The translations under genes were made by a program, and so were the position numbers. The notes under the pieces are model-generated. The model was given only the letters and a program-made list of their open reading frames with translations. It was not told the origin of the DNA and did no database searches. This document shows positions 54,191 through 64,000 of a stretch of DNA of 64,000 nt, piece by piece. The stretch's first letter is position 1, and each line of letters begins with the position of its first letter. This stretch comes from Blastobasis lacticolella (Eukaryota > Arthropoda > Insecta > Lepidoptera > Blastobasidae): the NCBI GenBank assembly GCA_905147135.1, contig LR990052.1, forward strand, positions 16,306,200 to 16,370,199, read 5' to 3'.

Positions 54191-54834
54191 CGAAACATTT
54201 TACATATCCAAATGATCGAGTTTATACGCTAGTCTAAACCACAGCCTAACTTATTACAGGTTTCATCTTAATAAAACATGAACATGAAATTCCAACCTTG
54301 CTGTTAACCAAGACGTGCTTGGACTAAATAAGTGTTCATGCTCCACACTACATCAAAAACACCACCGCGCAAGCCACCATCTACTCCAGTGCCAGCAAAT
54401 AACTGAACGAAAGCCACGAAAACTACGAAAACTATTGATAGAAGGCGAACAGCAAACATAAATGCAGTTGAAACCTTTCAATGGCCTGGAATCGGTTCGA
54501 ATATTTCCCGCAACGCTCGCCGGTGGCGCGAATAGTACTCCACTGTGCAACTTCGCCGAGTGTCTACCATTGAGTCTCTTTGCGAACGTCTCTTTGGAGC
54601 TAGCGGTTTTTAAATTCCAAATCGAGCTTCGATTTTTAAACGGTTCTCAAAAGTAAATTTTATTAGGTAGTAACGTAATTCGACAGTTTTTTGGAGAGTG
54701 AACTCGTCGTAAATCACGCTAGCGGCACTTTCATCTTTAATGCGTCAGCGGGATTTACGAATGCATTTATGGAAACCGCGCTTATGAGTTTTAATTTAAG
54801 TGTTTAGTTTTGATATTTGAAAAATTTGCTGTGC
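54191..54834. other. No recognisable gene; CpG-containing noncoding segment
   Basis: The segment at 54690-54790 has an unbroken run of non-repeat sequence with AT-rich homeodomain-like words (TTTATGG, ATTTACG). This resembles regulatory DNA but proves nothing. Confidence 0.3.
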
Positions 54835-54969
54835 AGCACGGCTAGCACAAGTGTGCTCGAGACACAGCTCATAGAGAGCCTTCAATCCCTTCTCTCAATG
54901 CTGAAAGATATAGCAGCATCGCCTTTTCTCGCTTGTCGCTCTCGTGTGTACACTTGAGTTAGCCGTGCT
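54835..54969. mobile_element. Small MITE with ~30-bp inverted ends
   Basis: The left end AGCACGGCTAGCACAAGTGT and the reverse complement of the right end, AGCACGGCTAACTCAAGTGT, match at 18 of 20, and similarity continues through GCTCGAGAC/ACACGAGAG. The inside (about 75 bp) is itself rich in CTCT and AGAG words. No target duplication is certain. Confidence 0.75.
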
Positions 54970-55436
54970 ACCAGCAGATACGAGAAAAACACGAGTTAAA
55001 GATTTTTAGCGGGTGATGGCGACGATACTAATTCCTGTAGGTACATCTCTGTATCGATTTTACCCATTTCAAGCGCCTCATCAGCGCCGCGCCACAACTC
55101 TGCGGGTTTTCAGTACCCACGCATAGAAGTCTTTATAGGGCAATATTTGTTTATGCCGCATCGTTTTTATCGCCCGATTTATTTACGGCCAGTGCGTGAC
55201 CCGTATTTGAAATTCGAATTTAATGATTTGCATCGAACACCGTTACGGCTTATTGGTCGGGGGACGCGTGATTGTGTTGTTAATGGGCAATTTTTCGCGG
55301 GTAGAAATGAATAAGAGTCTCCGTGATAAAATATCTACCTACATATCTAAGGTAATGATCGAGAGCGAATGGAATCGTCCGGATTCACAGAATATCTACA
55401 AGGTGACTTCAAATTCATGATACCAAGGGGTATGGT
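54970..55436. other. No recognisable gene; possible regulatory DNA
   Basis: The segment at 55060-55320 is repeat-free and contains ATTTGCAT, TGTTTATG and TTTATCGCCCGATTTATTTA-type words. These resemble POU, forkhead and homeodomain sites. They are short and could be chance. Confidence 0.3.
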
Positions 55437-55805
55437 GTGCATGTGCTCGTGATAACTAACGTGATAACGCTAGGTTTCAATTCTCTGGAAGTAAGGCGTA
55501 ACTTTAATTTGCTTATAGTGGTGTGTCTCACGTTGCGCGGGGATGCCGACTGTACGGCTCTGGTCTCACAGGTAGTAAGTTTATTTGTCCCCCCTAAGCC
55601 AAGAATAATCCTAAGAGCGCGTCAGAACCGGCTCCTCGCGATTCCGGCCGCGCGAACCGTAGCTCGCGCGCATTCTCCTTTACTTCGCGCTATGGACATG
55701 CTGAACGCTCTTCAGACATCAGCACCTGAGTGTGACGTATTTGCCAGTGGATGGACAGACTTGCGACGTATGTGTCTGAGGTTTTGTGAGTTGATGAATG
55801 AATGA
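55437..55805 (+). pseudogene. LINE protein C-terminal fragment
   Basis: This is an open frame of 122 codons. From about residue 30 it reads LRGDADCTALVSQV, FVPPKPRIILRARQNRL, PAARTVARAHSPLLRAMDML, NALQTSAPECDVFASGW and LRRMCLRFCE. I recognise the pattern (basic segment, PxxRTxxxxxSPLxRAxxxLN, PECDxFAxxW, LxFCE) as the end of LINE ORF2 proteins common in moth genomes. The first 30 residues do not fit and probably precede the insertion. There are no internal stops, so it is fairly young. The RT domain is absent and the fragment has no activity. Confidence 0.72.
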
Positions 55806-55966
55806 TCGTTCCTAATTATTTAAATTTTGCATGGAAATGTGCCAATGTGTTTATTACTATTTTTATTAGTAAAATTGTTGTCACGTTTGTAGTGCATTAG
55901 TGTTAAGTATACTGTAATGCTACAAATGTATGGTGAAGTAAATAAATAAATAAATAAATAAATAAC
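55437..55966 (+). mobile_element. 5'-truncated CR1/Jockey-like LINE 3' end with (AAAT)n tail
   Basis: The coding end (55437-55805) is followed by a 3' UTR of about 130 bp and then seven AAAT units at 55938-55966. The order ORF, short UTR, simple tail is that of a non-LTR element. The 5' boundary is not certain; protein similarity begins near 55530. Confidence 0.75.
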
Positions 55967-56023
55967 AAAACAACTTTTACTATGGTACCAACTCTGAAAT
56001 ACGAAAACTAAATTTGCTGTTTT

Positions 56024-56110
56024 ATCATCATCATCATCATAGCTCATTCAGCAGCAACAGTCAGGATATAAACAGGACTTAGGGTGTCTCCCACGAAAGG
56101 GCTAATCCCT
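56024..56110 (-). mobile_element. Family A fragment, 3' end only
   Basis: ATCATCATCATCATCAT is followed by GCAACAGTCAGGATATAAAC, AGGACTTAGGGTGTCTCCCA and CGAAAGGG. Only the last 80 bp of the repeat are present. Truncation at the 5' side of the element is typical of LINE-style integration. Confidence 0.7.
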
Positions 56111-57014
56111 CCCGTCGACTTTGACCATTTCCTAATCGTTATTTATACAAAAATGAAAATGAGGCATTAGCCGACGCCTTTTCATTTACCTTTTCGAAGC
56201 TGCTTTTAAAAAGAAATACTACCAACAGCTCACTAAACTTTGCATTTCATCGTAAGAGGATGTCACAAAACTTGAACAACATAAACAAATAGTGTCACAT
56301 TTGTCACAGTTTCGCCGCGTGGCAGGAACCGGCGTAGTCCAAGCATTGTGTCACAACACGCGAGTAAACTAATTATTTTAGCGCTTTGCTCGGAAATTAG
56401 CATAGCTCGTAGACGGCAAAGCTTGTAGTAGTCGCAATAAATTTGGACAGTGTGTAATTTCAAAATAAGGGACAGTTGTGTTTTGAGTTAAGGACTGTAT
56501 TTTTATTTTATTATTTTCATAATGACAGAAATATACACATTAAATTTTGAAACAGCAGTTTTGCGACAGATAGGCTCTTTATGTTACTTTCCATCCATTG
56601 TACTATGTACAACCATTCACAACGTTTTACACTACATACTATACTAAATACTACATTTCAAATATTACTATGGTCCACTAACACCGTACCCACGAACCGT
56701 GGGTCCACATGTACCTACGTATGTGGACCCACGGTTCAGTGTAGTCTTGCAAGGTGCGGGTTTGCAAGTGAATATATCGAGGGAAGGAATAGCGGGAGGT
56801 TGACCGTAGATAAGTGTATGTCAATATGTAAATTTTTTAGATGTGGTGTATATTCCAGAGTATATAGGTATATGCGGAGTTTGTGGTAAGATTTTAAAAT
56901 AAGCGTAGTTCATTGCTCTGCGACTTTGCTACTGTATTTGGGTGTAGAATGAGCTCCCAGCCACACTGTTTTCTTTGGACTCTGACATGGGACTATTCAA
57001 GAGATATGTTAGAG
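56111..57014. other. No recognisable gene; short inverted repeat
   Basis: GAACCGTGGGTCCACATG at 56693 and ATGTGGACCCACGGTTC at 56720 form a near-perfect hairpin of 15 or more bp, with TACCTACGT between. The 102-codon frame at 56581-56889 spans it and has no recognisable domain. Confidence 0.5.
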
Positions 57015-57100
57015 GTGGGCAACGCATTTGTATCTTTTATATTCATGGCCGCCACCAAATTCTATCCAGTGGCTCGCTTGCCTGTCTGCCGTATAACAAG
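57015..57100 (-). repeat. Family G repeat fragment
   Basis: GGTGGGCAACGCATTTGTAT, ATGGCCGCCACCAAATTCTA and TCCAGTGGCTCGCTTGCCTG are a diverged inverted copy. The 104-codon frame at 56913-57227 crosses it. Confidence 0.55.
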
Positions 57101-57547
57101 AAAAAAGCGACAACATAGTTCTACACCTGCCCCAAACGACGACCAGAAACCTGAACGGTCCGCGCGGCGGTCCCGACGCGAATTCGTCCCCAGAGTGGCA
57201 TGTGAAAGTATAGCGCTCACTACCTAACTACATACGTCCACGATGCACGCCCGATGCATTAGTGGGGAATTAATTTCGGTGGTCCATCACCAGGATTAGT
57301 GGGCGGTTGGGGCGTGTGAAGTATTGTCTGTCTGTGGGCTTGCGTATTGTTGGGACGTTAGGAGGTAGCTATTTTGGCTATGAAGGTGTGTATGTCGCGT
57401 ATTAATGATTTATGGGTTGTTTCCATTCAAAAGTAGATTTGGAGTGTACTGGCTCAAACAAGCAAATTGTGTCGAATATGTAACAAAATTAAATAAGTGC
57501 TACAAATCACATTATGCCCAAATAACTATACGTTCGTAAGCGTTGAA
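57101..57547. other. No recognisable gene
   Basis: This is mixed sequence. Nothing was recognised. Confidence 0.4.
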
Positions 57548-57660
57548 TTCAAATTTAGGGAAGAAGCCTTTGTCCAGCGGCGGTAAGTTGGTTTACGTTA
57601 TTCGGAACTTGGCGATCGTTAACTGGATCGTTGACGTTGAAATGATGATGATGATGGTGA
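57548..57660 (+). mobile_element. RTE-like LINE 3' end fragment
   Basis: GAAGAAGCCTTTGTCCAGCG is the usual ending of RTE-like ORFs (a GLCPA-type peptide). A GATGATGATGATGGTGATAA tail follows about 70 bp later. The sequence between is not alignable by eye to the other copies. Confidence 0.5.
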
Positions 57661-58930
57661 TAACGACCCCGTAGACCGGAATAACAATACACTACAACAA
57701 GGCCTTAACTAATCGTACATTTAAATCCAGGCAAGTGTGACCGTGACCCCAACTGCCAAAACTTAGGTATAAAACATTTCATCCAAATCTGTTTAGTTAG
57801 TTGCCAATATTTGCGGTTATTTTCCGGCAGGATTCCGTTATTACCTTTAGATATTCGGAACCCTAAAAACCTCTCTCATTTACGCTAAGACAGAGAGACA
57901 ATTGCGTAACCTATCTACCAAGACTTAGTTCCCCTTGTCCACTTCTACTCTCGCCCCATTACACTATTCCGTATGAGAGTGCATTCTCCCGACAGCCACA
58001 TCACTGACAAATGTACCCGTAATGCCATCGGCAGGTTTGGTACTGCCAATTAATGGTCAGGGGACTTAGTTTGTTTTTCTAATTTTAGTGTGGACATAAG
58101 ATAAAGTAGATATGCTTTCGCTCTGGCTAGTAGCTTGAATTTTGCGCGGATTTCTGACCGCAAGAAAGCATACAAAAGAATTTTTGAATATTTATATGAA
58201 AGGTGTCATGTTTTTAAATTTTAAGGAAACCAGTAGGTTTACTGAACAAGTAGCTGCCTTATCGATCCGAAAGTGATACACAAAGGTTCCGCGACGCCAT
58301 TATTGGCTATTTATATAAACAAGCTTACGATATAAACAAATAACACCGCAAGATAACAACAAAATGCTAATCAACGATGTTTTAATGACAACTTTTTTTT
58401 TATTGTAGGGGCGGAAGGAAGTCGGTCATTACGAGTGGCCAGTAGCAAGTTGGGCAGTAAAATACTTTCTTCATCAAGTTAATGGCGCGAACCTGATTCG
58501 CCTCGGTCCTTGTTTCGCGTTTTCCTAACAGTCATCCGGTCGGGATCATCTTTGTTTTAGTTGGAGGCACTTATTTGTTTATACGGAACAATATGTACTG
58601 TACAGGTAAAGATTTTGTATGCAGTTTTGTGTGGAAGAACGATATTGTTTTGGTCGGGTAATTTCGATTAGTGATTTAGCTTGGCTAAATCTATATCGCT
58701 ATATATAGCTTATTAGCGTTAATAGCTAGCGATTGTACAAATATTTATAAAACTGAAACTGTGTTGGTTAGTCCTTCTTTCATGAAATTAATAGTTGCGC
58801 GAAGGTCATAAGCAACTAACACAAAGTTACCTAAACTACCTTACAAAATAATAATAAGGTCACTGACTTATCTGATTCCGAGTATATCGTGTCGCAGTAA
58901 AACAAAACGCTACACATTTCCTCAGCCAAT
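57661..58930. other. No recognisable gene
   Basis: This is AT-rich sequence upstream of the CpG-rich segment. No TATA box or repeat stands out. Confidence 0.4.
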
Positions 58931-58960
58931 TGAAATTCGAATTCGAAATTCGAACGCGCG

Positions 58961-59081
58961 ATGCGTTCGGAAACCGCGCATCGGAAGCGGGCGGCGCGGC
59001 CGTTGTCTGCCGGAAGCCGGCGGCGTGCGGGGGCTGGACCGGAAATGACGTGTGACGCTGACGCGAATACTCGCTTCACAG
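58961..59081 (+). CDS. Candidate first coding exon in a CpG-rich island
   Basis: From ATG at 58961 a frame of 40 codons runs without a stop to 59080. The next bases form CAG|GTAAGTGA, an exact match to the insect splice-donor consensus, with the exon ending at 59081 in phase 1. If not spliced, the frame stops three codons later at 59087-59089. An in-frame TGA lies 30 bp upstream of the ATG, and position -3 is G, a fair start context. The peptide is basic and Arg/Ala-rich at first (HRKRAARP, GSRRRAGAG) and shows no domain. The segment is about two-thirds GC and holds ETS-like CCGGAA words and TGACGTG, so it may instead be a promoter or 5' UTR. A minus-strand 82-codon frame overlaps and is less convincing. 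No downstream exon was identified. Confidence 0.35.
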
Positions 59082-59089
59082 GTAAGTGA

Positions 59090-59727
59090 AACTGTTAATA
59101 GTTTCATAGGTAGTTTCGAATTGCTGACCATCCTGTTTTGTGATTGTTTAATGTATAGAGTGAAAGCTCTAGTAGATGGGCTTACTTTTATTTATAAACT
59201 ATAGGCGAGCATTTATCCGCCATCTCATTTGGTGGTATGTGATGATGCGGACGATATTGTAGCATGCTTACCTAGATATTGCCTATGTACTCTTGCCTTA
59301 AAACGGGTCACTCTTTGGCCGCTCGCATAATAAATGTAGAAGCCAAACGTTTGGTGTGAATAGGTGGTATATCGACCACATATGGGTGGAATCCCAACCC
59401 GTGTAAAGAGTCTCGAAGATGGAAGGAAGGTATGGTATGGTAAGGGGGAAGAGGTACCAGTTGATGAAGTGCCAACGCACACTCTCCAAAATGTATCCTG
59501 TTTACACCGAGGTTTATTGGACAACCTACGTAGTAAACTGATTATTCATGTAATGAATAAAACTCACGGAATCAGTTTTTGATGTATTCTTGACGGTTCA
59601 AATGTGAGTTGACTATTTACCTGAAACAAACAAATAAAATAATTAGTTACTCTACAACATACGTCTTTAAGAATTATAAATTCCAAATCCTTCGTACCCA
59701 CATAATCTCATACTTATTTCTTTACAT
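59090..59727. other. No recognisable gene
   Basis: If the 58961 exon is real, this would be intron. The frames of 63-99 codons on both strands at 59225-59582 overlap each other and have no recognisable domains. Confidence 0.35.
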
Positions 59728-59934
59728 TTGGAGACAATATTCTTGGCTCTCCCTTGCGTATCAGCAAGCCAAAGTTGTGCGTCTTATTATTCTCATGCGT
59801 ATATTGAGCAAAATGCCGCGGGCGAAGAATTCTTTCTGGAATTTCGTGAACAAAACCGGCGGGTAAAGGCGTTGTGGGAACAAGCATATCCCATAAACCC
59901 TTCGTATCTACTATCTAACAACTTTGACATGTAA
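59728..59934 (+). CDS. Unrecognised 68-codon frame with protein-like composition
   Basis: Unlike most frames here, residues 25-60 (HAYIEQNAAGEEFF, then LEFREQNRRVKALWEQAYP) are rich in charged and Gln residues and read like a helical protein segment. Local GC is higher than in the flanking sequence. I do not recognise a family. No strong 3' splice site is visible just upstream, and the first 15 residues are less protein-like. It could be an exon fragment, a retroelement remnant or chance. Confidence 0.2.
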   Translation: METIFLALPCVSASQSCASYYSHAYIEQNAAGEEFFLEFREQNRRVKALWEQAYPINPSYLLSNNFDM

Positions 59935-62057
59935 CGCATATTATGGGAATTAGATAACTGTAATATTACTCGCTCCTTTTTACCCCGGAGGCGTTCTGCT
60001 TTTTCGAACGCAGTTCCGCTTTTTTTTATTTGACTTTTTTTGTAACATGGACTTTTCTGTTATCCTGCCATTGCTGGCGGGGTTTACTTGTTTGTTAAAA
60101 AATAAGGGGGTCTTATCATAAAACTCTTTGAGTTCTATCAAGGAATGTAATTATGATGGGTAAGTTATAATTTGAAAATACTGTTTTTTTATTGTTGATG
60201 GATTTGCTCATGATATAGGTAGATACTATTGATGTTGATAGATTACGTAGGTATCTACTTCATTAAATAAATAATTATGTGGCTACAATATACTTCCACG
60301 GACATATTACGCATAATTGAGCAAGTGGATAATAATATACTTAAATATACGAATAAGTATGTAGCCAGCTATTATTCTAGATTAGACTCATTATCTTGGG
60401 ATCAACAGGAAAGAAGCATGTAAGTCGACGTAATTGGGAAACAGACACACGAATATATCCCATAACGAATTCATGGGCTATCCTGTCTGTTTATACGAAA
60501 TAAAGATGGTAATTTATTGCGCCATTAGAAGAATTGTAGATAATCTTGACATTGTTGTTTGATTCTCTTATAGATTCACTATTACCTATACGACATTAAT
60601 CTGAATTTGACGAAAAATTATTGGAAAATATAAAATAAAATCTTCTAAAACCTAAAACAGAGTTTTATTCATTACTCAGAAAGCCATCCCTCACGTTATA
60701 TAACTAAATTGAGTTGTGCAGAAAAAATTTCGCCCGGAAACTAAATCGGATCAACGCGGAAGATTTGATTTTCCCAACTCGATTAGAACATTGTTCCCGG
60801 CGACACATGTACGTAGTTAAGAACGCGAGGGTAAAATACCTAATTTGGCTCGCTCTGTCCGTCGACGGTAAAATACCTTTTTTATTTTTTATGCCATTTT
60901 CGAATTGAATACGCCTAATTTGTGCTCCTGGGCGGAAGCGCCATTTACCTACTCAACTCATATTCAAATGGATTTTTTGAAATCTTTTTTTTACTAAATT
61001 ACTACATTAAATGTAGTCTGGGCATTTCCACGGAATATTTAATTTATTTTTTTGGTGTTGCAGTAAGACTTTTTTTAAATGTTAATAATTGTAATTTAAA
61101 ATGAAAATAAACTCCCCCAGTTATTTGAAATTAATATTGACGTGTATTCCACGCATATGGCCAAAAACGAAAAAGACTTATAGACTCGTTTGGCCTGATA
61201 CGCAAAGGGCCAAGTACGCACATTGCCAGATACGCGATTCATCAAAACTTAAATAAATAATGACCCAATCCATACCCTTTCAAAAACTTAGGTATTTATT
61301 TTAGTACAAAAAGTTATTTTAGTACCAAAAAAGTACAATCTGGCAGAATACGAATATCATTAATTACTTATACCTATACAATTCTTTATTGCTTTTCAAG
61401 TACAGGAATACTAAAAGTGAGTATACTTTACAATAGCAAAGACGGGCTTATCCCACAGGTTAGATATAAAGAAGTTTACGACCCACTTAAAAGCCGAACT
61501 ACCACAAGTACCTTACCACAAATACCTTTACATATTCACATCTACCCCCCACCTACTCCCATAAAAACCCGAACCTTTTCCATACAACTTGCTTTTAATG
61601 ACTCCTGTCCTAAGTAGTCTTACTAAAAGGCTGACTATCTCTGGATGGAGATCATCTGGCATGACATTAAGCATCTCCGTAAGACATTAAGATCAGGCGT
61701 AAGAAACGTTTCACGGTGCCCTGGACACAGAAGGGGCGGGTGTGTATACACCTCTATAGGCACGCGAGTATGAGGTCGAGTACTTAGGGGAGCAATCGCA
61801 TCGTTTGTAGGCAGCTCGAGATGGCACGACTTGGTTTTTCGACGAATGAGCGGGAGTCAAAAGCATGGCCATGACAGCGTGGAAATGGGGATTATTTTTG
61901 TTTTGACGATTTTTTATGGAGTCGTTGAGAAAATTGTGCAGGCAAAAGTGTGTATGTATGTTGGTTGGTTTGTCTTTCTTTAATGCATTTTTGAATAGAA
62001 ATAGTGTAGCTTTGGTCTTCAGCGGTAGAATGGCGTAGATAGATTACAGTGTAACAA
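59935..62057. other. No recognisable gene
   Basis: This is AT-rich DNA with several short frames (60714, 60922, 61417) that follow base composition. GC-richer DNA lies at 61680-61860. No repeat copy was recognised. Confidence 0.4.
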
Positions 62058-62302
62058 TAAATAATAATAATAAATTCACACAGCGCCATCTAGCCCCAAA
62101 GTAAGCAAAGGTTGTGTTATGGGTGCCAAAACACTGATAAATTACTTATACTTTTTTAAATACATACTTGTTATACATACTACACCCAGAAATTAAAATT
62201 CATAATTTCGATTTCTCTCCGGCCGGGAACCGTAATATTCCGCGTGGCAGACCCGATGATGACGACAGATGTTAATAAGTGAACCATTCAGGTCGTCACT
62301 GT
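62058..62302 (-). mobile_element. Family B tRNA-derived SINE, diverged
   Basis: AATTCACACAGCGCCATCTA, GCCCCAAAGTAAGCAAAGG, TACATACTTGTTATACATAC and CCAGAAATTAAAATTCATAA match the body. The head (GGCCGGGAACC to GAACCATTCAGGTCGTCA) keeps the A box, but the B box is mutated and about 15 bp of unrelated GATGATGACGACAG sequence is inserted. Confidence 0.83.
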
Positions 62303-64000
62303 TATTTAGTTATGTTGAGTTATTTCAACGATGCAATTTAAAACCCACCTGCCAATCCTAGATTATGATAATGCCTCACTAATATGTGAAATACTAATAT
62401 GGAGGTGCCTCTAATCAGGAGTGGACTGTGAACATTGATATTATTACTATCAAAATCAAATATACTAAAATAATAATCACACACATGTCTTCTTCTTTAC
62501 TGAATAGGTAGTATACATAAGGGATCCTCTCATGGCATTAAATACAAAGGTGCACATATCTAAGGCTCAAGAGCGAAGTACCACACTAAGACGCTGAGCG
62601 GGCTTGCGGTCAGGCTACCCTTTCTTGAGAGCACTTCGCACCGCCCACTCTAAAATGACCTTCGAGAACCCAACACCATCCTCCAAATGCTTCCCTAATT
62701 AATCCTCGAAGAGAACCGGCGGAGGCCTTATTATTCCGGCTGGATTCGTAGACAGGACCTCTTCAAACGTTATTTGAAGCTCAAGCACGGCCACTTAATC
62801 GAGACCCCTACTACACTCCCATCAATACCCTTGAGGGTATCTTTGAGAATGGTTGTGGAATCCAGTATAAACTGACCCGTGTACGTAAAGGCGGTAGTAG
62901 TTTTCGAGGGTCTTTCTCCAGTGGTTTGTGTTTAATGAATGATGGTAAATAAATAATAGGTAGCATTATGCCTGATGGCATAGACGTAGCTGAGCCGATT
63001 TTGGTGAAATTTCGGTTTTGGTACGGAACCAGGTGAATGGGGTGATCAATTAATTATGTTTGCGTAATGCTGTTGGCGGTGAATCTGAATTGGTACAATC
63101 AATAAAGTTTAAGAGCTACTTTGGCAGATATTTCGTCTAGGTAGGCAAGTTAGGCTGTTTATCTGGTCAAACTGGTTGTTTTATAAAATTAAAATTAAGT
63201 ATAAATAATATTTGTAAGCCACACACTACGTGAACAGTCATTACTTTTGTTTTACGGATTCTTCATGAAATAGTCGTTAACAAGTTGTTGATATCATTTT
63301 TAGGAATAGACGAGGTAATTATGTTGCCTGAGTATTTTTTCCTTTATTTATTTATTCATTCAGCAACTCCATATCATAACGTAAAGCGAAGCAGCGCCAG
63401 ACTGCATAATGAATGCAACAAATCCCGCGCACTTGACATTATTTATTTACACACTAAAATTTAGTTTTAATGCGATTTTAAATTCGGAACGAAACGCGAG
63501 CCAGTGCGTTCCGAAACCACTTTCCATGATAATCGCAAAGTAACGAGCGCTCCGCAAAATGTATGTGAGTGTAGTTAACTTACATTGAAATGTATGAAAT
63601 ATGAGTGGGGATAGGGTTGACACGAGACTTAGATCAAATTTTCAACTGAATCTATGTAGATTGTATGTACTTACACTCATTCAATGAATTACCTGACCAC
63701 TAAACTATAAAACAATTTATATTACCTGATCATCATCATGTACCTAAGTGTCAATAAAGGAATAAATTATAAAATTAAAAAAAAAAATCTAGCGATATCC
63801 TGATCTTTCTATGCTTTTGAACTAGGTACTATATCTTTGTAAAAATCAGTCCTAAAAAGGCAAACCTGAGTGAGAAAAAAAATGTAACATGAGAAATCGC
63901 TACTCTAATATTGACCCTAGTCAACTATTAACATCATTTATTTGTCATCAAGATCCTAACTACTAGTCGTTTAAAGCTAGACTTTACATAAGATAACCCT
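62303..64000. other. No recognisable gene
   Basis: A GC-richer segment at 62560-62930 is repeat-free but has no open frame of note. The remainder to the window end is AT-rich and ordinary. Confidence 0.4.

Noticed and set aside
58932..58953. Heat-shock element array (GAA/TTC words)
   Set aside because: Spacing between GAA and TTC is one base, not the two required for heat-shock elements. It is a TTCGAA repeat instead.
1..64000. CRISPR array, phage, integron or bacterial operon
   Set aside because: No regularly spaced identical repeats with unique spacers were seen, and there are no long adjacent genes. Composition and repeat content are those of an insect nuclear genome.

Overview
This is AT-rich insect nuclear DNA, most likely from a moth or butterfly (Lepidoptera). 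The evidence is the mix of short interspersed repeats: tRNA-derived SINEs with intact Pol III boxes, 5'-truncated RTE- and CR1/Jockey-type LINE ends with (GAT)n or (AAAT)n tails, and AT-rich inverted-repeat MITEs. I know these families from lepidopteran introns and intergenic DNA, but could not check them against a database. There are no bacterial-style genes, operons, CRISPR arrays or phage. I recognise no complete host gene. Almost all open frames are under 125 codons and look like chance or repeat-derived frames.

Layout. From 1 to 10 kb there is scattered SINE-like and RTE debris, a three-copy tandem repeat of about 100 bp (8880-9218), and GC-rich palindromic blocks (7590-7644, 9506-9744) that may be the ends of a DNA transposon. 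From 10 to 20 kb there is a cluster of well-delimited retrotransposon insertions with target-site duplications (11429-11892, 14280-14479, 15521-15957), a 397-bp foldback element (12982-13378) directly abutted by a SINE-like copy, another MITE-like inverted repeat (17130-17415), and a GC-rich ETS-site block ending in a splice-donor-like site (17745-17823). From 20 to 32 kb there is a TATA/CRE promoter-like block (22807-22903), a duplicated TATA-proximal module (23751-24013), LINE coding remnants (24419-24606, 26776-27194), a MITE (27700-27869), and a dated nested insertion with an 11-bp duplication (31485-31870). From 32 to 50 kb the DNA is sparser: a 5S-like fragment, several SINEs, a second copy of the MITE, and a GC-rich island with two E2F-type sites (48150-48390). 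From 50 to 64 kb there are more SINE and LINE copies, a CR1/Jockey C-terminal remnant (55437-55966), and a CpG-rich segment at 58961-59081 whose open frame runs into a perfect CAG|GTAAGT donor. That segment is the best candidate host exon in the window.

How it fits together. The window reads as intergenic or deep-intronic DNA built by repeated retrotransposition. LINE 3' ends supply the enzyme type, and several short families use LINE-like simple tails. Target-site duplications and nesting give a partial order of events. Possible host transcription is limited to three or four promoter-like or exon-like islands that need transcript evidence. I found no coherent undescribed multi-gene system.
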